Origin: Streptosporangium roseum DSM 43021 | GTDB lineage: Bacteria; Actinomycetota; Actinomycetes; Streptosporangiales; Streptosporangiaceae | Assembly (NCBI RefSeq): GCF_000024865.1 | Contig: NC_013595.1 | Span: 434,001 to 498,000 of the forward strand | Direction: 5' to 3' | Length of the DNA: 64,000 nt | The notes under the pieces: model-generated | The model's database searches: none | Seen by the model: the letters and a program-made list of their open reading frames with translations, nothing else | What the model was told of the DNA's origin: nothing | In this document: positions 44,487 to 52,611 of the stretch, piece by piece | How the letters are laid out: each line of letters opens with the position of its first letter | Position numbering within the stretch: the first letter of the stretch is position 1 | Program-made: the position numbers and the translations under genes

Positions 44487-45260
44487 GTGAGCGACCCATT
44501 GGCTGTCATCGCCGAACTGCCCGGAGTGCCCGAGGCGGTCACCGACGCGCGCAAGGCCGTGGACCGGCTCTACGGGCACCGCGTGCTGCGGCGCAAGAGC
44601 CCGGAGGTGTCGGCCAGATCGGCCCTGCGCGGTGCCCGCGCGTCCGCCGCCCTGGACGGCGTGGACGTCCCGCTTGAGGCCATCCCGGAGGTCACCGACC
44701 CCGTCGTCCAGGGCGCTCTGCGCGTCTCGGCCGAGTTGGGGCGGCTCGGCCCGACCTGGCGCGCGGCCCCTCGCCAGGTGCTGGCCAGGCTGCACACCCT
44801 CGCCGCCGCCGGCCTGACCGAGCACCTCGGGCGCCCCCGGGGCGCCGCCGAGGCGCCCGACCTCCTCGGCCTGGGCGCCGCGCCGGGGCCGGAGGAGACC
44901 GTCGCCCGGGTGGACGGGCTGGTCGAGCTGGTCACGGGGACTTCCAAGGCGCCGGCGCTGGTGCTCGCCGCCATCGTGCACGCGGAGCTGGCGGTGCTGC
45001 GGCCGTTCGGGTCGGCGGACGGGGTGGTCGCGCGTGCGGCGGAGCGGTTGACGCTGGTGGAGTTCGGCCTGGACCCGAAGTCGCTGGCGGCCGTCGAGCT
45101 GGGGCACCTCGAACTCGGAGCCGCCTATCCCGAGAGCCTGAAGGCCTACCTGAGTGGAACCCCTGACGGGGTCGCGGTGTGGGTACGGCACTGCGCCTCA
45201 GCGGTCACGCTCGGGGTCCGGGAGGCCACGGCGATCTGTGAGGCCATGCAGCGCGGTTGA
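44487..45260 (+). CDS. Fic-domain-like protein with degenerate active site
   Basis: A 257-aa protein whose centre follows the Fic fold: EETVARVDGLVELVT, VLAAIVHAELAVLRPFGSAD, GVVARAAERLTLVEFGLDP. The canonical catalytic motif HPFxxGNGR is here LRPFGSADGVVAR: the His is replaced by Arg and the GNGR anion loop is lost. AMP transfer is therefore unlikely by the standard route. The N-terminus (VTDARKAVDRLYGHRVLRRK, SALRGARASAALDGV) includes the usual inhibitory-helix-like SA.AALDG. Start taken as GTG 44487; it follows a possible -10 (TAAGGT) by 8 nt. Confidence 0.7.
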   Translation: MSDPLAVIAELPGVPEAVTDARKAVDRLYGHRVLRRKSPEVSARSALRGARASAALDGVDVPLEAIPEVTDPVVQGALRVSAELGRLGPTWRAAPRQVLARLHTLAAAGLTEHLGRPRGAAEAPDLLGLGAAPGPEETVARVDGLVELVTGTSKAPALVLAAIVHAELAVLRPFGSADGVVARAAERLTLVEFGLDPKSLAAVELGHLELGAAYPESLKAYLSGTPDGVAVWVRHCASAVTLGVREATAICEAMQRG

Positions 45261-45995
45261 TCGAGAGCGTCCTCCGCCGGGCGGGGGACGGCACATGCCG
45301 CGCGGAGGGACGGCACGGCCGCGCGGAGAGGGGCGGTGCCGCGGAGCGGCGCACCGGCCGCGCGGAAGGACGCGCAGGCCGAGCGGGGTGTGCCACCGTA
45401 CGGAGCCGAGCGGCGTGTGCCACCGTACGGAGAGGCGCCCAGCCAGGCGGAAAGCGCCCAGCCGCGGAAGAACACATACGCCGAGCGGAGAGGCGCACCG
45501 CCGCGGGGAAGGCACGTAGGCCGCGGGGAAGACGCGTAGGTCGCGGGGAAGGACGCGCGCGCCGCGCCGAGAGACGCACTGCAGACGGGATCGCACTCTG
45601 TGGCGCACAGCAAACGGCGCCCCTGGTATGGGGCGCCGTTGCCGCACTTCCAGCCGGGTTACCAAGCGTGCACCAAATAATCCTCGGGACGGGACAAGCC
45701 CGTCACGACGGTGCCTCCCGCGGCTCGGCGGCACGTGGGTGCCCGGCGGCCGTGCCCGGACAACTGGTCCGTGCAACCTTTCTATGCCGGATCCTGGCTG
45801 ATGGGAACCCCTGAAACCAAGACCTTTACAGATCGGGGGACATTCGTGGACGAATCTCCACATATGCCGCACCGTGTCCTTGAGGTGACGATCAGCTCAC
45901 CTGGGCGGTGACTCTGGTCACTCTGTGTGATCAAAAGTGGGGTGCTGGGGCGTATTTGATTGAACGTCGCGTCGCGACTCAACCGTTACCTTGAA
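45261..45995. other. Non-coding region before the ssd locus
   Basis: 735 bp. From 45280 to 45580 the sequence is low in complexity, with GAGCGGxGTGTGCCACCGTA twice in a row (45379 and 45408 areas); open frames here are Arg/Pro repeats and not credible. A hairpin terminator is at 45613-45640. From about 45800 the composition turns less GC-rich towards the predicted small RNA. No gene was seen. Confidence 0.5.
45613..45640. terminator. Hairpin terminator
   Basis: AACGGCGCCCC (45613-45623) pairs perfectly with GGGGCGCCGTT (45630-45640) with loop TGGTAT. It closes the Fic-like transcription unit or isolates the small-RNA region. Confidence 0.7.
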
Positions 45996-45997
45996 AA

Positions 45998-46229
45998 AAC
46001 TAGCGAAAATTAGAGATTACTCCTCGACGAAACTCAAGTTGATCGGGCAGCATGAGGTGGTATCTCCCCATGGTGGAGTGACTGTGCACGAGCTGGCTCC
46101 GCAATCCTTTTGCTGTGTGCTGGTGAAGTGCTGAAAGCTTTCTTCTGAAACGGGACCGGCTCTACCCCCCCAGAGCCGGACCGGTTGGCGACCCCCGCTC
46201 TCCCCCCCGGCGGGGGTCGCCACTTTTTC
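45998..46229 (+). ncRNA. Candidate stable small RNA (Ms1/scr3559 position)
   Basis: A stretch of lower GC and no open gene is preceded by TACCTT (45987-45992, a fair -10). It contains CTCC/GGAG and CCGGCTCT/AGAGCCGG (46156-46163/46172-46179) hairpins. It ends in a textbook intrinsic terminator: GGCGACCCCCGC (46187-46198) with GCGGGGGTCGCC (46210-46221), then CTTTTT. A T-run terminator is rare in this genome. The place, next to ssd, is where M. tuberculosis MTS2823 (Ms1, an RNA polymerase core-binding RNA) and S. coelicolor scr3559 lie. The identity is inferred from place and architecture; the exact 5' end is approximate. Confidence 0.55.
46187..46229 (+). terminator. Intrinsic terminator with T-run
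   Basis: A perfect 12-bp stem GGCGACCCCCGC/GCGGGGGTCGCC with an 11-nt loop, followed by ACTTTTTCC. It is the strongest T-tailed terminator in the window. Confidence 0.9.
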
Positions 46230-46240
46230 CTCCCTGCTTG

Positions 46241-46355
46241 GTCCGGCCCCGGTCTGCTTGGTCCGGCCCCGGTCTGCTTGGTCCGGCCCCGGTCTGCTTG
46301 GTCCGGCCCCGGTCTGCTTGGTCCGGCCCCGGTCTGCTTGGTCCGGCCCTACTTG
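46241..46355. repeat. 20-bp tandem repeat (5.5 units)
   Basis: Unit GTCCGGCCCCGGTCTGCTTG starts at 46241, 46261, 46281, 46301 and 46321 with no change, and a partial unit at 46341. It begins 12 bp after the small-RNA terminator and ends about 165 bp before ssd. Period 20 does not match the codon frame, so it is not coding. Confidence 0.95.
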
Positions 46356-46406
46356 ACCCCGGTGCCGCCCGACCTGGTGCTGCTTCCCGGTGCTTCCGCC
46401 CAGTGG

Positions 46407-46457
46407 TTGTCCACAGGTGATGTCAGCCCGCTCCGGCTGTCCACAGAGCGGCGTTCG
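46407..46457. promoter_or_regulatory. DnaA-box-like pair upstream of ssd
   Basis: TTGTCCACA (46407-46415) is the Streptomyces DnaA-box consensus; CTGTCCACA (46437-46445) follows 30 bp later. The second continues as GAGCGGCGTTCG, and the 18-nt TCCACAGARCGGCGTTCG (46440-46457) recurs before flp at 57518. The ssd start is 62 bp downstream. Confidence 0.55.
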
Positions 46458-46518
46458 GCGATCTCGCCGAGGCGGGTTATCTCGGAAAGTGGGTCCTCCG
46501 CACTTCAGGGAGGCACCC

Positions 46519-47565
46519 TTGGACCGCCCTCTGGTCATCACCGAGGATCATGATCTGCTTGACGACCTGCTCCGTGTCGCCGCGGCGGCCGGAGCCGAGC
46601 TTGACGTCGCGCACGTGCCCGCACACGCCCGGCCCCACTGGAACCGTGCCCCGCTGGTCGTCGTCGGCAGCGACATGGCCGACGCCCTGGCCGCCACCGG
46701 ACCGCCGCCCCGGCACCGGGTCATCCTCGTCACCCGCACTCCCGATGATCCTGACACCTGGCGAAAGTGCGTCACGGTCGGTGCCCAGGCCGTGTTGGAG
46801 CTGCCCTCGGCCGAGCGGCAACTGGTCGACGAGTTCGCCGATGTCGTGGAGCCGGAGGCCAGAGCGGGACTCGTGGTCTGCGTCGCCGGTGGACGCGGGG
46901 GAGCCGGAGCCAGCGTCCTCGCCACCTCGCTGGCGCTGAGCGCCTCCCGGCGGCACCTCCGCACCCTCCTCGTCGACGCCGATCCGCTCGGTGGCGGCCT
47001 GGATCTGCTTCTCGGTCAGGAGGAGGCCGACGGAGCACGCTGGTCCGACCTGGTCGCCCGTGAGGGCAGGGTGAGCTTCACCGCGCTCCAGGCCGCCCTG
47101 CCCACCTTCGCCGAGCTGACCCTGCTCTCCTTCCACCGCGGCGAGGTCGAGCCCATCCCCGCTGAGGCGATGCGCTCGGTTCTCGAAGCGGGCCGACGAG
47201 GCTTCGATCTGGTGGTCGTCGACCTGCCCCGCCACCCCGACCAGGCTGCCGTGGAGGCGCTCAGCAGGGCCTCCACCACCTTGCTGGTCGTCACCGCCGA
47301 TGTGCGCGGGGTGCTCGCGGCGGCCCAGGTGCTCGCCGGGCTGCGCAAGCACACCGGAGAGGTGCACGCCGTCGTGCGCGGCGGCGTCCTTGACGACGAG
47401 GTGGTCACAGCCTCGCTCCGCGTGCCGTATGCCGGCAGCCTCCCCGACCAACCCCGCCTCGCCGTCGCCCTCAACCGCGGTGATGTCCCCCCACTCGGCC
47501 GCCGGACCTCGCTCGGCCGGTTCTGCGCCTCGTTCCTGGACTCGCTGCTCGGGGTGGAGAGTTGA
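46519..47565 (+). CDS. ssd: Septum-site-determining/CpaE-like ATPase Ssd
   Basis: A 348-aa MinD/CpaE-family protein. A receiver-like N-terminus (RPLVITEDHDLLDDLLR...) is followed by a deviant Walker A, CVAGGRGGAGASVLATSLA, which lacks the usual Lys-Thr, then LLVDADPLGGGLDLLLG and DLVVVDLPRH. These are the hallmarks of actinobacterial Ssd, which inhibits septation in mycobacteria and heads the tad locus. TTG 46519 was chosen because AGGGAGG lies 5 nt upstream. tadA follows with a 4-nt overlap (TTGA). Confidence 0.88.
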   Translation: MDRPLVITEDHDLLDDLLRVAAAAGAELDVAHVPAHARPHWNRAPLVVVGSDMADALAATGPPPRHRVILVTRTPDDPDTWRKCVTVGAQAVLELPSAERQLVDEFADVVEPEARAGLVVCVAGGRGGAGASVLATSLALSASRRHLRTLLVDADPLGGGLDLLLGQEEADGARWSDLVAREGRVSFTALQAALPTFAELTLLSFHRGEVEPIPAEAMRSVLEAGRRGFDLVVVDLPRHPDQAAVEALSRASTTLLVVTADVRGVLAAAQVLAGLRKHTGEVHAVVRGGVLDDEVVTASLRVPYAGSLPDQPRLAVALNRGDVPPLGRRTSLGRFCASFLDSLLGVES

Positions 47566-48875
47566 ACCGGGGCGGCGTCGCCACGGCGGTCTCACCCGAG
47601 CTGGTGGAGGCGGTCCGGGTCCGGCTGGCCCGGAGCGGAGTCGAGCCCAGCGCCGCGCATGTCGCGGTCGCCCTCCGAGCGGAGCGGGCGGTGCTCGGCG
47701 ACGCGGAGATCCTGGCGGTGGCCCGCGTCCTGTGCGCCGACCTGATCGGAGCCGGTCCGCTGGAGCCGTTGCTGGCCGAGCCCGAGGTCACCGACGTGCT
47801 GGTGAACGGCCCTCGCGAGGTGTGGGTCGACGACGGACGCGGCCTGCGCCGGACCTCGGTCGTGTTCCCCGACGAAGACGCGGTCCGGCGGCTCGCCCAG
47901 CGGCTTGCCTCCGCCGCCGGCAGGCGCCTGGACGACGCGTGCCCCTACGTCGATGCCCGCCTGGCCGGAGGCGTCCGGCTCCACGCCGTCCTGCCACCCG
48001 TGGCGGCCGGTGGCACCTGCCTGTCCCTGCGGCTCCCGCCCCGCCGCACCTTCACCCTCCCCGATCTGGTCGGAGCAGGCACGATCAGGGCCGACGCCGT
48101 CCCCGTGCTCACCGCGGTGATCGAGTCAAGGCTCGCCTTCCTCGTCACCGGCGGCACGGGCACGGGGAAGACCACTCTGCTGTCGGCCCTGCTGTCCCTG
48201 GCCGATCCCGGCGACCGGCTGCTGCTGGTCGAGGACTCAGCCGAGCTGCGACCACTGCACCCTCACGTCGTGCGCTTGGAGTCACGTCCGGCCAACCTTG
48301 AGGGAGCCGGTGGCGTGTGCCTGCGTGACCTCGTCCGTCAGGCCCTGCGCATGCGCCCGGACCGTCTGGTCGTCGGCGAAGTCCGAGGCGCCGAGGTCGT
48401 TGATCTCCTCGCCGCTCTGAACACCGGCCATGAAGGTGGTTGCGGCACCCTCCACGCCAACACCGCGGCCGATGTGCCGCCTCGCCTGGAGGCCCTGGCA
48501 TGCGCCGCCGGTCTCAGCCGCGAGGCGGTTCACAGTCAGATCGCCGCCGCGCTGGACGTCGTCATCCACCTCGTCCGTGACCATGCCGGCGGCTGCCGCC
48601 GGGTGGCCGAGATCTGCATGATGATCCGTCGGCCCTCAGGTCTGGTCGATGCCGAACCCGCCCTCACCTTCTCCCCGGACGGCCGTGTGACCGCCGGCCC
48701 GGGCCTCCCCGCCCTCACGGCCCGGGCCCCCGGCCTCTCCACCTTCCCCGGTGTCGCGCGCAGGCCGTACGGCCCCGCCCGGCTCGACCGTTACCGCGGG
48801 CCGCCGGAAGGCCGCGCCGTGACCCGCCGATCATCGGAGGGCTCTGCCCCGGATGCCCTGGGAGCACTGCCATGA
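47562..48875 (+). CDS. tadA: Pilus assembly ATPase TadA (CpaF family)
   Basis: A 437-aa secretion ATPase: an N-terminal helical domain with PLLAEPEVTDVLVNGPREVW, Walker A GGTGTGKTTLLSAL (about residue 200), VEDSAELRPLHPHVVRLESR, the Walker B region RPDRLVVGEVRGAEVVDLL and NTGHEGGCGTLHAN. It energises Flp pilus assembly as a hexamer at the inner membrane face. The start is TTG 47562 overlapping the ssd stop. The last ~70 residues are Pro/Gly-rich and poorly conserved. It overlaps tadB by 4 nt. Confidence 0.92.
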   Translation: MNRGGVATAVSPELVEAVRVRLARSGVEPSAAHVAVALRAERAVLGDAEILAVARVLCADLIGAGPLEPLLAEPEVTDVLVNGPREVWVDDGRGLRRTSVVFPDEDAVRRLAQRLASAAGRRLDDACPYVDARLAGGVRLHAVLPPVAAGGTCLSLRLPPRRTFTLPDLVGAGTIRADAVPVLTAVIESRLAFLVTGGTGTGKTTLLSALLSLADPGDRLLLVEDSAELRPLHPHVVRLESRPANLEGAGGVCLRDLVRQALRMRPDRLVVGEVRGAEVVDLLAALNTGHEGGCGTLHANTAADVPPRLEALACAAGLSREAVHSQIAAALDVVIHLVRDHAGGCRRVAEICMMIRRPSGLVDAEPALTFSPDGRVTAGPGLPALTARAPGLSTFPGVARRPYGPARLDRYRGPPEGRAVTRRSSEGSAPDALGALP

Positions 48876-49576
48876 CAGCGCTGGCCGTGCTTTTCGCCGC
48901 CCTGGCTGTGTGGCTGTGGACCGGGCCCGCTCCGGGGACGGCCCGCCTGTGCCGGATAGAGCATCGCCCCCGGAGCGGGCCGGGTTCCCTGTACGCGAGG
49001 TTCGCAGGCCGTTCGCGGCCCTCCAAACGTACGGCTGCCTGGCGGATCGCATCGATCGAGCTGTGCCAGGGGCTCGCGGCCGAACTGGCCGCCGGGCGGA
49101 CCGCAGGGGAGGCGCTGGCCCGCGCCGTGTCGACCGTGGAGTTTCCCGATCCGGTGGCGCTGCGGCCGTTGATCGCCGCGGCGAGGGACGGCGGAGACGT
49201 CCCCGCCGCGCTGCTGGCCGCGGCGCCAGAACAAGGAGGCGAGGCTTTCAGCAGGCTGGCCGCTTGCTGGAAGGTGAGCGTGACCGCCGGGGCGGGCCTG
49301 TCCGTCCTCGTCGACCGCGTGGCCGGTTCCCTCAGAGAGGCTCAGGCCCATCGTCAGGACGTCGCCGCCCAGCTCGCAGGCCCTCGCGCCACGGCCCGGC
49401 TGCTGGCAGGACTTCCCGCCCTCGGCCTGCTGATGGCCATGGGCCTGGGCATGCGCCCGCTGCACTTCCTGTTCGGCAGCCCGGCGGGCGTGGGCTGCCT
49501 GGCTCTCGGCCTCGTGCTCGACGGCTGTGGTCTGTGGTGGACCCACCGCCTGGTCGCCCACGCTCAGCAAGCCTGA
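48872..49576 (+). CDS. tadB: TadB, type II secretion F-domain protein
   Basis: A 234-aa membrane protein with an N-terminal span (ALAVLFAALAVWLWTGPAPG), a GspF-type cytoplasmic segment (RIASIELCQGLAAELAAGRT, AARDGGDVPAALLAAAPEQG) and two C-terminal spans (LLAGLPALGLLMAMGLGMRP, VGCLALGLVLDGCGLWW). It forms the platform of the Flp pilus machine with TadC. It overlaps tadA by ATGA. Confidence 0.88.
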   Translation: MTALAVLFAALAVWLWTGPAPGTARLCRIEHRPRSGPGSLYARFAGRSRPSKRTAAWRIASIELCQGLAAELAAGRTAGEALARAVSTVEFPDPVALRPLIAAARDGGDVPAALLAAAPEQGGEAFSRLAACWKVSVTAGAGLSVLVDRVAGSLREAQAHRQDVAAQLAGPRATARLLAGLPALGLLMAMGLGMRPLHFLFGSPAGVGCLALGLVLDGCGLWWTHRLVAHAQQA

Positions 49577-49627
49577 TCTCTCGCCCGCGACGTGTCCGAC
49601 GGCTGTGACCTCCGGCCCTCCTCCGCC

Positions 49628-49668
49628 CCCGGAACGGTTGTCACGCGGCCCGGAACGGTTGTCACGCG
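49628..49668. repeat. Twofold 20-bp direct repeat
   Basis: CCCGGAACGGTTGTCACGCG occurs at 49628-49647 and 49649-49668, in the 187-bp gap between tadB and tadC. Role unknown. Confidence 0.8.
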
Positions 49669-49763
49669 AGGTTGATCGTCTTCCGATCCGCCCGAGTGGT
49701 GTCGGAACGGCGGAGCCCGACTCTTCCCGGCTGCCGGCCGGGTGATCACAAGGGACGAGACCA

Positions 49764-50561
49764 ATGATCATTTTGCTCGCCGTAGTGCTGGCCGGGACCG
49801 CCGGGTGGCTGTGGACGTCGCCCGGTGATCCCGCCGAACGGCTCCGCCGAGTTCGGCGGCTGCCTCCCTCGGTCCGGCCGGTTGAGGCGCTGCCGGAGGT
49901 CGGGGCGTCCTCGTCCTCCCGGCACACGGGGGTGATCTGCGGTCCGGCCGGAAGGCGGCGGCCGAGCAGAGGCGAGGTGATGCTCTCCGCCGCCATCGGG
50001 CTGATGGTGTTTCTCGTGGTCGGCGGCGCCCCGGGAATCGTCATCGGGGTGGCCGGCTCCGCGGTGGCGCTGGTGGCCGTGCAGCGACGGGAGTCGCCCC
50101 GGGCCCGCCGGGAGCGTGATCGGGTGGTGGCGGACCTGCCGCTCGCGGCTGATCTCATGGTCGCCTGTCTGCGTGCCGGGCAGCCGATCACCGGTGCCAT
50201 CGACGTCACCGTCGAAGCGGTAGGTGGACCGCTTGGTGAACGGCTGGCCTGGGTGAGCGGGCAGCTGAGGCTGGGTGCCGCGCCGGAGAGCGCCTGGCAG
50301 GCTCTCGCGGCCGAACCTCCGCTGGCCCCCCTGGCGCGCATGATGAGCCGGGCGGCCCTCAGCGGTGCCCCGGTGGCCGATGTCCTCACCAGGCTGTCTG
50401 ATGACTCCCGCCATGCCCTCCGTGCCGCGTCGGCGGCGGCCGCCCGGCGGGTCGGGGTCCAGGCCGTTGCCCCGTTGGGGCTCTGCTTCCTACCGGCCTT
50501 CGTCTTTCTGGGCATCGTCCCCGTCGTGGCCGGCCTCGCCGGTGAGGTGCTGCTTCCTTGA
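49764..50561 (+). CDS. tadC: TadC, type II secretion F-domain protein
   Basis: A 265-aa protein with an N-terminal span (IILLAVVLAGTAGWLW), a mid membrane pair (VMLSAAIGLMVFLVVGGAPG, IVIGVAGSAVALVAV), the GspF cytoplasmic domain (LPLAADLMVACLRAGQPITG, AALSGAPVADVLTRLSDDSR) and a C-terminal span (LGLCFLPAFVFLGIVPVVAG). AGGGACGAG precedes ATG 49764. It ends directly at a DnaA-box-like sequence. In related genomes flp follows; here a 7-kb insertion separates them. Confidence 0.88.
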   Translation: MIILLAVVLAGTAGWLWTSPGDPAERLRRVRRLPPSVRPVEALPEVGASSSSRHTGVICGPAGRRRPSRGEVMLSAAIGLMVFLVVGGAPGIVIGVAGSAVALVAVQRRESPRARRERDRVVADLPLAADLMVACLRAGQPITGAIDVTVEAVGGPLGERLAWVSGQLRLGAAPESAWQALAAEPPLAPLARMMSRAALSGAPVADVLTRLSDDSRHALRAASAAAARRVGVQAVAPLGLCFLPAFVFLGIVPVVAGLAGEVLLP

Positions 50562-50562
50562 G

Positions 50563-50635
50563 TTATCCACAGGATTTCCCCGACTATCAGCCAGTTTTCC
50601 ACAGAAATGGCAGGGGCTGTGGATGAATATCCACA
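50563..50635. promoter_or_regulatory. Cluster of four DnaA-box-like motifs after tadC
   Basis: TTATCCACA (50563-50571, the E. coli consensus), TTTTCCACA (50595-50603), TGTGGATGA (50618-50626, reverse) and ATATCCACA (50627-50635) lie within 73 bp. The first begins 2 bp after the tadC stop. Confidence 0.6.
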
Positions 50636-50853
50636 GTTTGCCCAGAGCACCTTTCGTTCAGGTGAGGCCTGTCGTGTGCTCCCAGGGCCATCGGCAGGCC
50701 CGGTTGCCGGGGCCTGCCGGGAGAGGCCCTGTTCTCGTGTGGCTACGGCCAGGTGGCGTGTAGCGCCGTGTAACCGCCGTAGACCCCGTTTCCCGCTCCC
50801 GTCCACGGACGTGGTGTACAGTCCCGCCGGTGATGGATGGCGGTCCCCCCGTT

Positions 50854-50907
50854 CATCTCCGCTCCGGCCCAGGGGGCATCCATCTCCGCTCCGGCCCAGG
50901 GGGCATC
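50854..50907. repeat. 27-bp direct repeat
   Basis: CATCTCCGCTCCGGCCCAGG followed by GGGCATC occurs at 50854 and again at 50881 with no gap. Confidence 0.85.
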
Positions 50908-50934
50908 CATCTATGCGTCGCCGTACCGGGGTGG

Positions 50935-50969
50935 AGGGTCAAAAGCGCAGCGAGGGGTGGGTGGGGTGG
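50935..50969. repeat. Inverted copy of the 51.3-kb repeat core
   Basis: AGGGTCAAAAGCGCAGCGAG and the next 15 nt are the reverse complement, with three differences in 35, of the core CACTCCACCCACCCCTCGCT... within both 74-bp units. The word GATCAAAAGCGC recurs at about 51006 and 54798, so this belongs to a small dispersed family. Confidence 0.7.
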
Positions 50970-51117
50970 CCGGGGATCGCCCCTTCCGTGCCACGCCGTA
51001 GCGGGTTGAAGATCAAAAGCGCAACGAAGGCGAGCGGAGTGACCGAGGGCCGCCCCTTTCGTGCGGCGCCGTACGGAGTGCTCTCCCGCTGCGCGGGCGG
51101 GAGGGGGCGGTGCGGGA

Positions 51118-51182
51118 GTTTTCCTTGATCTGTTGGGATTAGCCGCGCCATGGACCGCCAATCCCAACAGATCAAGGAAAAC
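51118..51182. repeat. Perfect 23-bp inverted repeat
   Basis: The left arm starts GTTTTCCTTGATCTGTTGGG (51118-51140) and the right arm is its exact complement (51160-51182); the 19-nt loop contains CCATGG. It could act as a bidirectional terminator or be the trace of a small mobile element. Confidence 0.9.
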
Positions 51183-51331
51183 CCCTGATCGCTACCGCTC
51201 CCGGGGCTCATCGGTGCCCGCCCTGCCTTGCCTGGTCCACCACCGCCCCCCTCGCCGGGCCTTCCCCCCTCCCGCCTAACGGCCCTTCCTGAGCACCACC
51301 CCCCAGACCACGAGACACCGGCCCGCACGGG

Positions 51332-51478
51332 TGGAGCGGCCCTGGCCACTCCACCCACCCCTCGCTGTGCTTTTGACCTTCCATCTGGGTACGGCGCCGC
51401 ACGGATGGAGCGGCCCTGGCCACTCCACCCACCCCTCGCTGTGCTTTTGACCTTCCACCTGGGTACGGTGCCGCGCCG
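51332..51478. repeat. 74-bp direct repeat, two copies
   Basis: Two units begin at 51332 and 51406 (TGGAGCGGCCCTGGCCACTC...), nearly identical through the CTGGGTACGG segment. Confidence 0.85.
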
Positions 51479-52560
51479 GTTGACGGCGAACGACCCCGGC
51501 GTCACACCCGATCCCGGGATTACCCTCGACCCCAGCCTCGGCATCGAATACTCGTCCACCACGCCACCGGACATAAGCCGTTTCCCTGTCCTGGTCGTCC
51601 AGCCGGTCCACGCTCCGCGTTCACCGCTCCGCAGTGTCTCGTGATCTCAGCGGCTCGAACACGCTGGCGAAGCTTTCCTGACCGTGGCAGAGCCCGAGGC
51701 GTGAGTGGGCCCGGTAAGCGCCTCCCGCAAATGGCCTTTTCCCGGAGCATGATCAAGAGCGGTCCGCGGGGATGGCCCGGATCGCCGATCCACTGTCACA
51801 ACCTGTTCCCGCTCAAACTGTCACAACCTGTTCGCGCTCAAAGTGGAACGGGGCATGTTCCCGGAATGGTCAGTGGCAGCGTCCGGGGATCGTGACAGGC
51901 CCTGAACCGCACGCGTGTCCGACGCGGCCGACGTCGCACGCCGACGCCGCCGCACTTCGGCAGCGCGACCGCGGCCCGGAGTAGTTGCCCGGCGCTACAC
52001 ACCACTCGGCCGTAGCAATACGCCACCCGGCCGTAGCCGTGCGGGAACAGGTCCGGAGAGGGGATGCATCCGCGCGTGGCGCCCCGGGCCCGAGGAGGGC
52101 CGCAGGTTACCGTGTGGTAGAGATTATCTAGCTCTGCGATCCATCAAAATCTGCTGCGGTGAGTGTAGACATTCTGGAGTTGGGTGGATAGTGTTTGACC
52201 TAGTGCGCTTGAAGATCAGCCCGGCACGGCAGGGTCGCCTGCCGTGAAGGCGGGTGGCGCGTTCAGGCCCGGCGGAGCCGGAGCAGTGGAAGGGCTCCGA
52301 CGGGATGGCGTGTCGCCCGGGGCGGTCGTCGAGCCGCCATAACAGTCATTACAAGCATGCAGATAAAGGAAGGGGAGATTGAGGCGCCATCAGGATCACC
52401 TGCGGCGGATGCGATGTCATCGCGCGGGTGTCACAGCTCCACGAAATGGAAGGTGGTCTCCGGTTACGCATATGCGATCCAGCGCACTGCCCATCCGAGG
52501 AGGCTTGTGCAAAGTCGAAAAACCGACACGATTAGTCGGTAGATGGTGTTGAAACTCTCT

Positions 52561-52588
52561 GGGCCCCGGTGCTAGGCACCGGGGCCCT
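52561..52588 (+). terminator. Terminator or attenuator just upstream of the MerR gene
   Basis: GGGCCCCGGTG (52561-52571) pairs perfectly with CACCGGGGCCC (52578-52588), then TTGTACG. It ends 24 bp before the start codon and would terminate leader transcripts, so it is either an attenuator or the end of an upstream RNA. Confidence 0.8.
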
Positions 52589-52611
52589 TGTACGCGTTCT
52601 CGGAAGGTGCA

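Larger units (their letters stand above)
50636..52560. other. Repeat-rich non-coding stretch
   Basis: About 1.9 kb without a credible gene. It contains a doubled 27-bp repeat (50854-50907), a 23-bp perfect inverted repeat (51118-51182), a 74-bp direct repeat (51332-51478) with a matching inverted copy (50935-50969), and a doubled AACTGTCACAACCTGTTC-type repeat at about 51790-51840. A stretch before the MerR gene (about 52100-52560) is less GC-rich and may be a transcribed leader. In it, the frame at 52386-52533 reads ITCGGCDVIARVSQLHEMEG with paired cysteines but no usable start codon. Confidence 0.5.

Noticed and set aside
45146..45872. Minus-strand frames of 155-224 codons after the Fic-like gene
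   Set aside because: Arg/Pro/Ala low-complexity with an internal direct repeat; no start signal or family pattern.
46519..47565. Inactive ATPase or sequencing error in Ssd due to the missing Walker Lys-Thr
   Set aside because: The GGAGAS form of the motif is the normal state for the Ssd family.
50563..50635. Chromosomal replication origin
   Set aside because: Only four box-like motifs, no dnaA, dnaN, rpmH or parAB genes nearby; considered instead as a DnaA-binding cluster.
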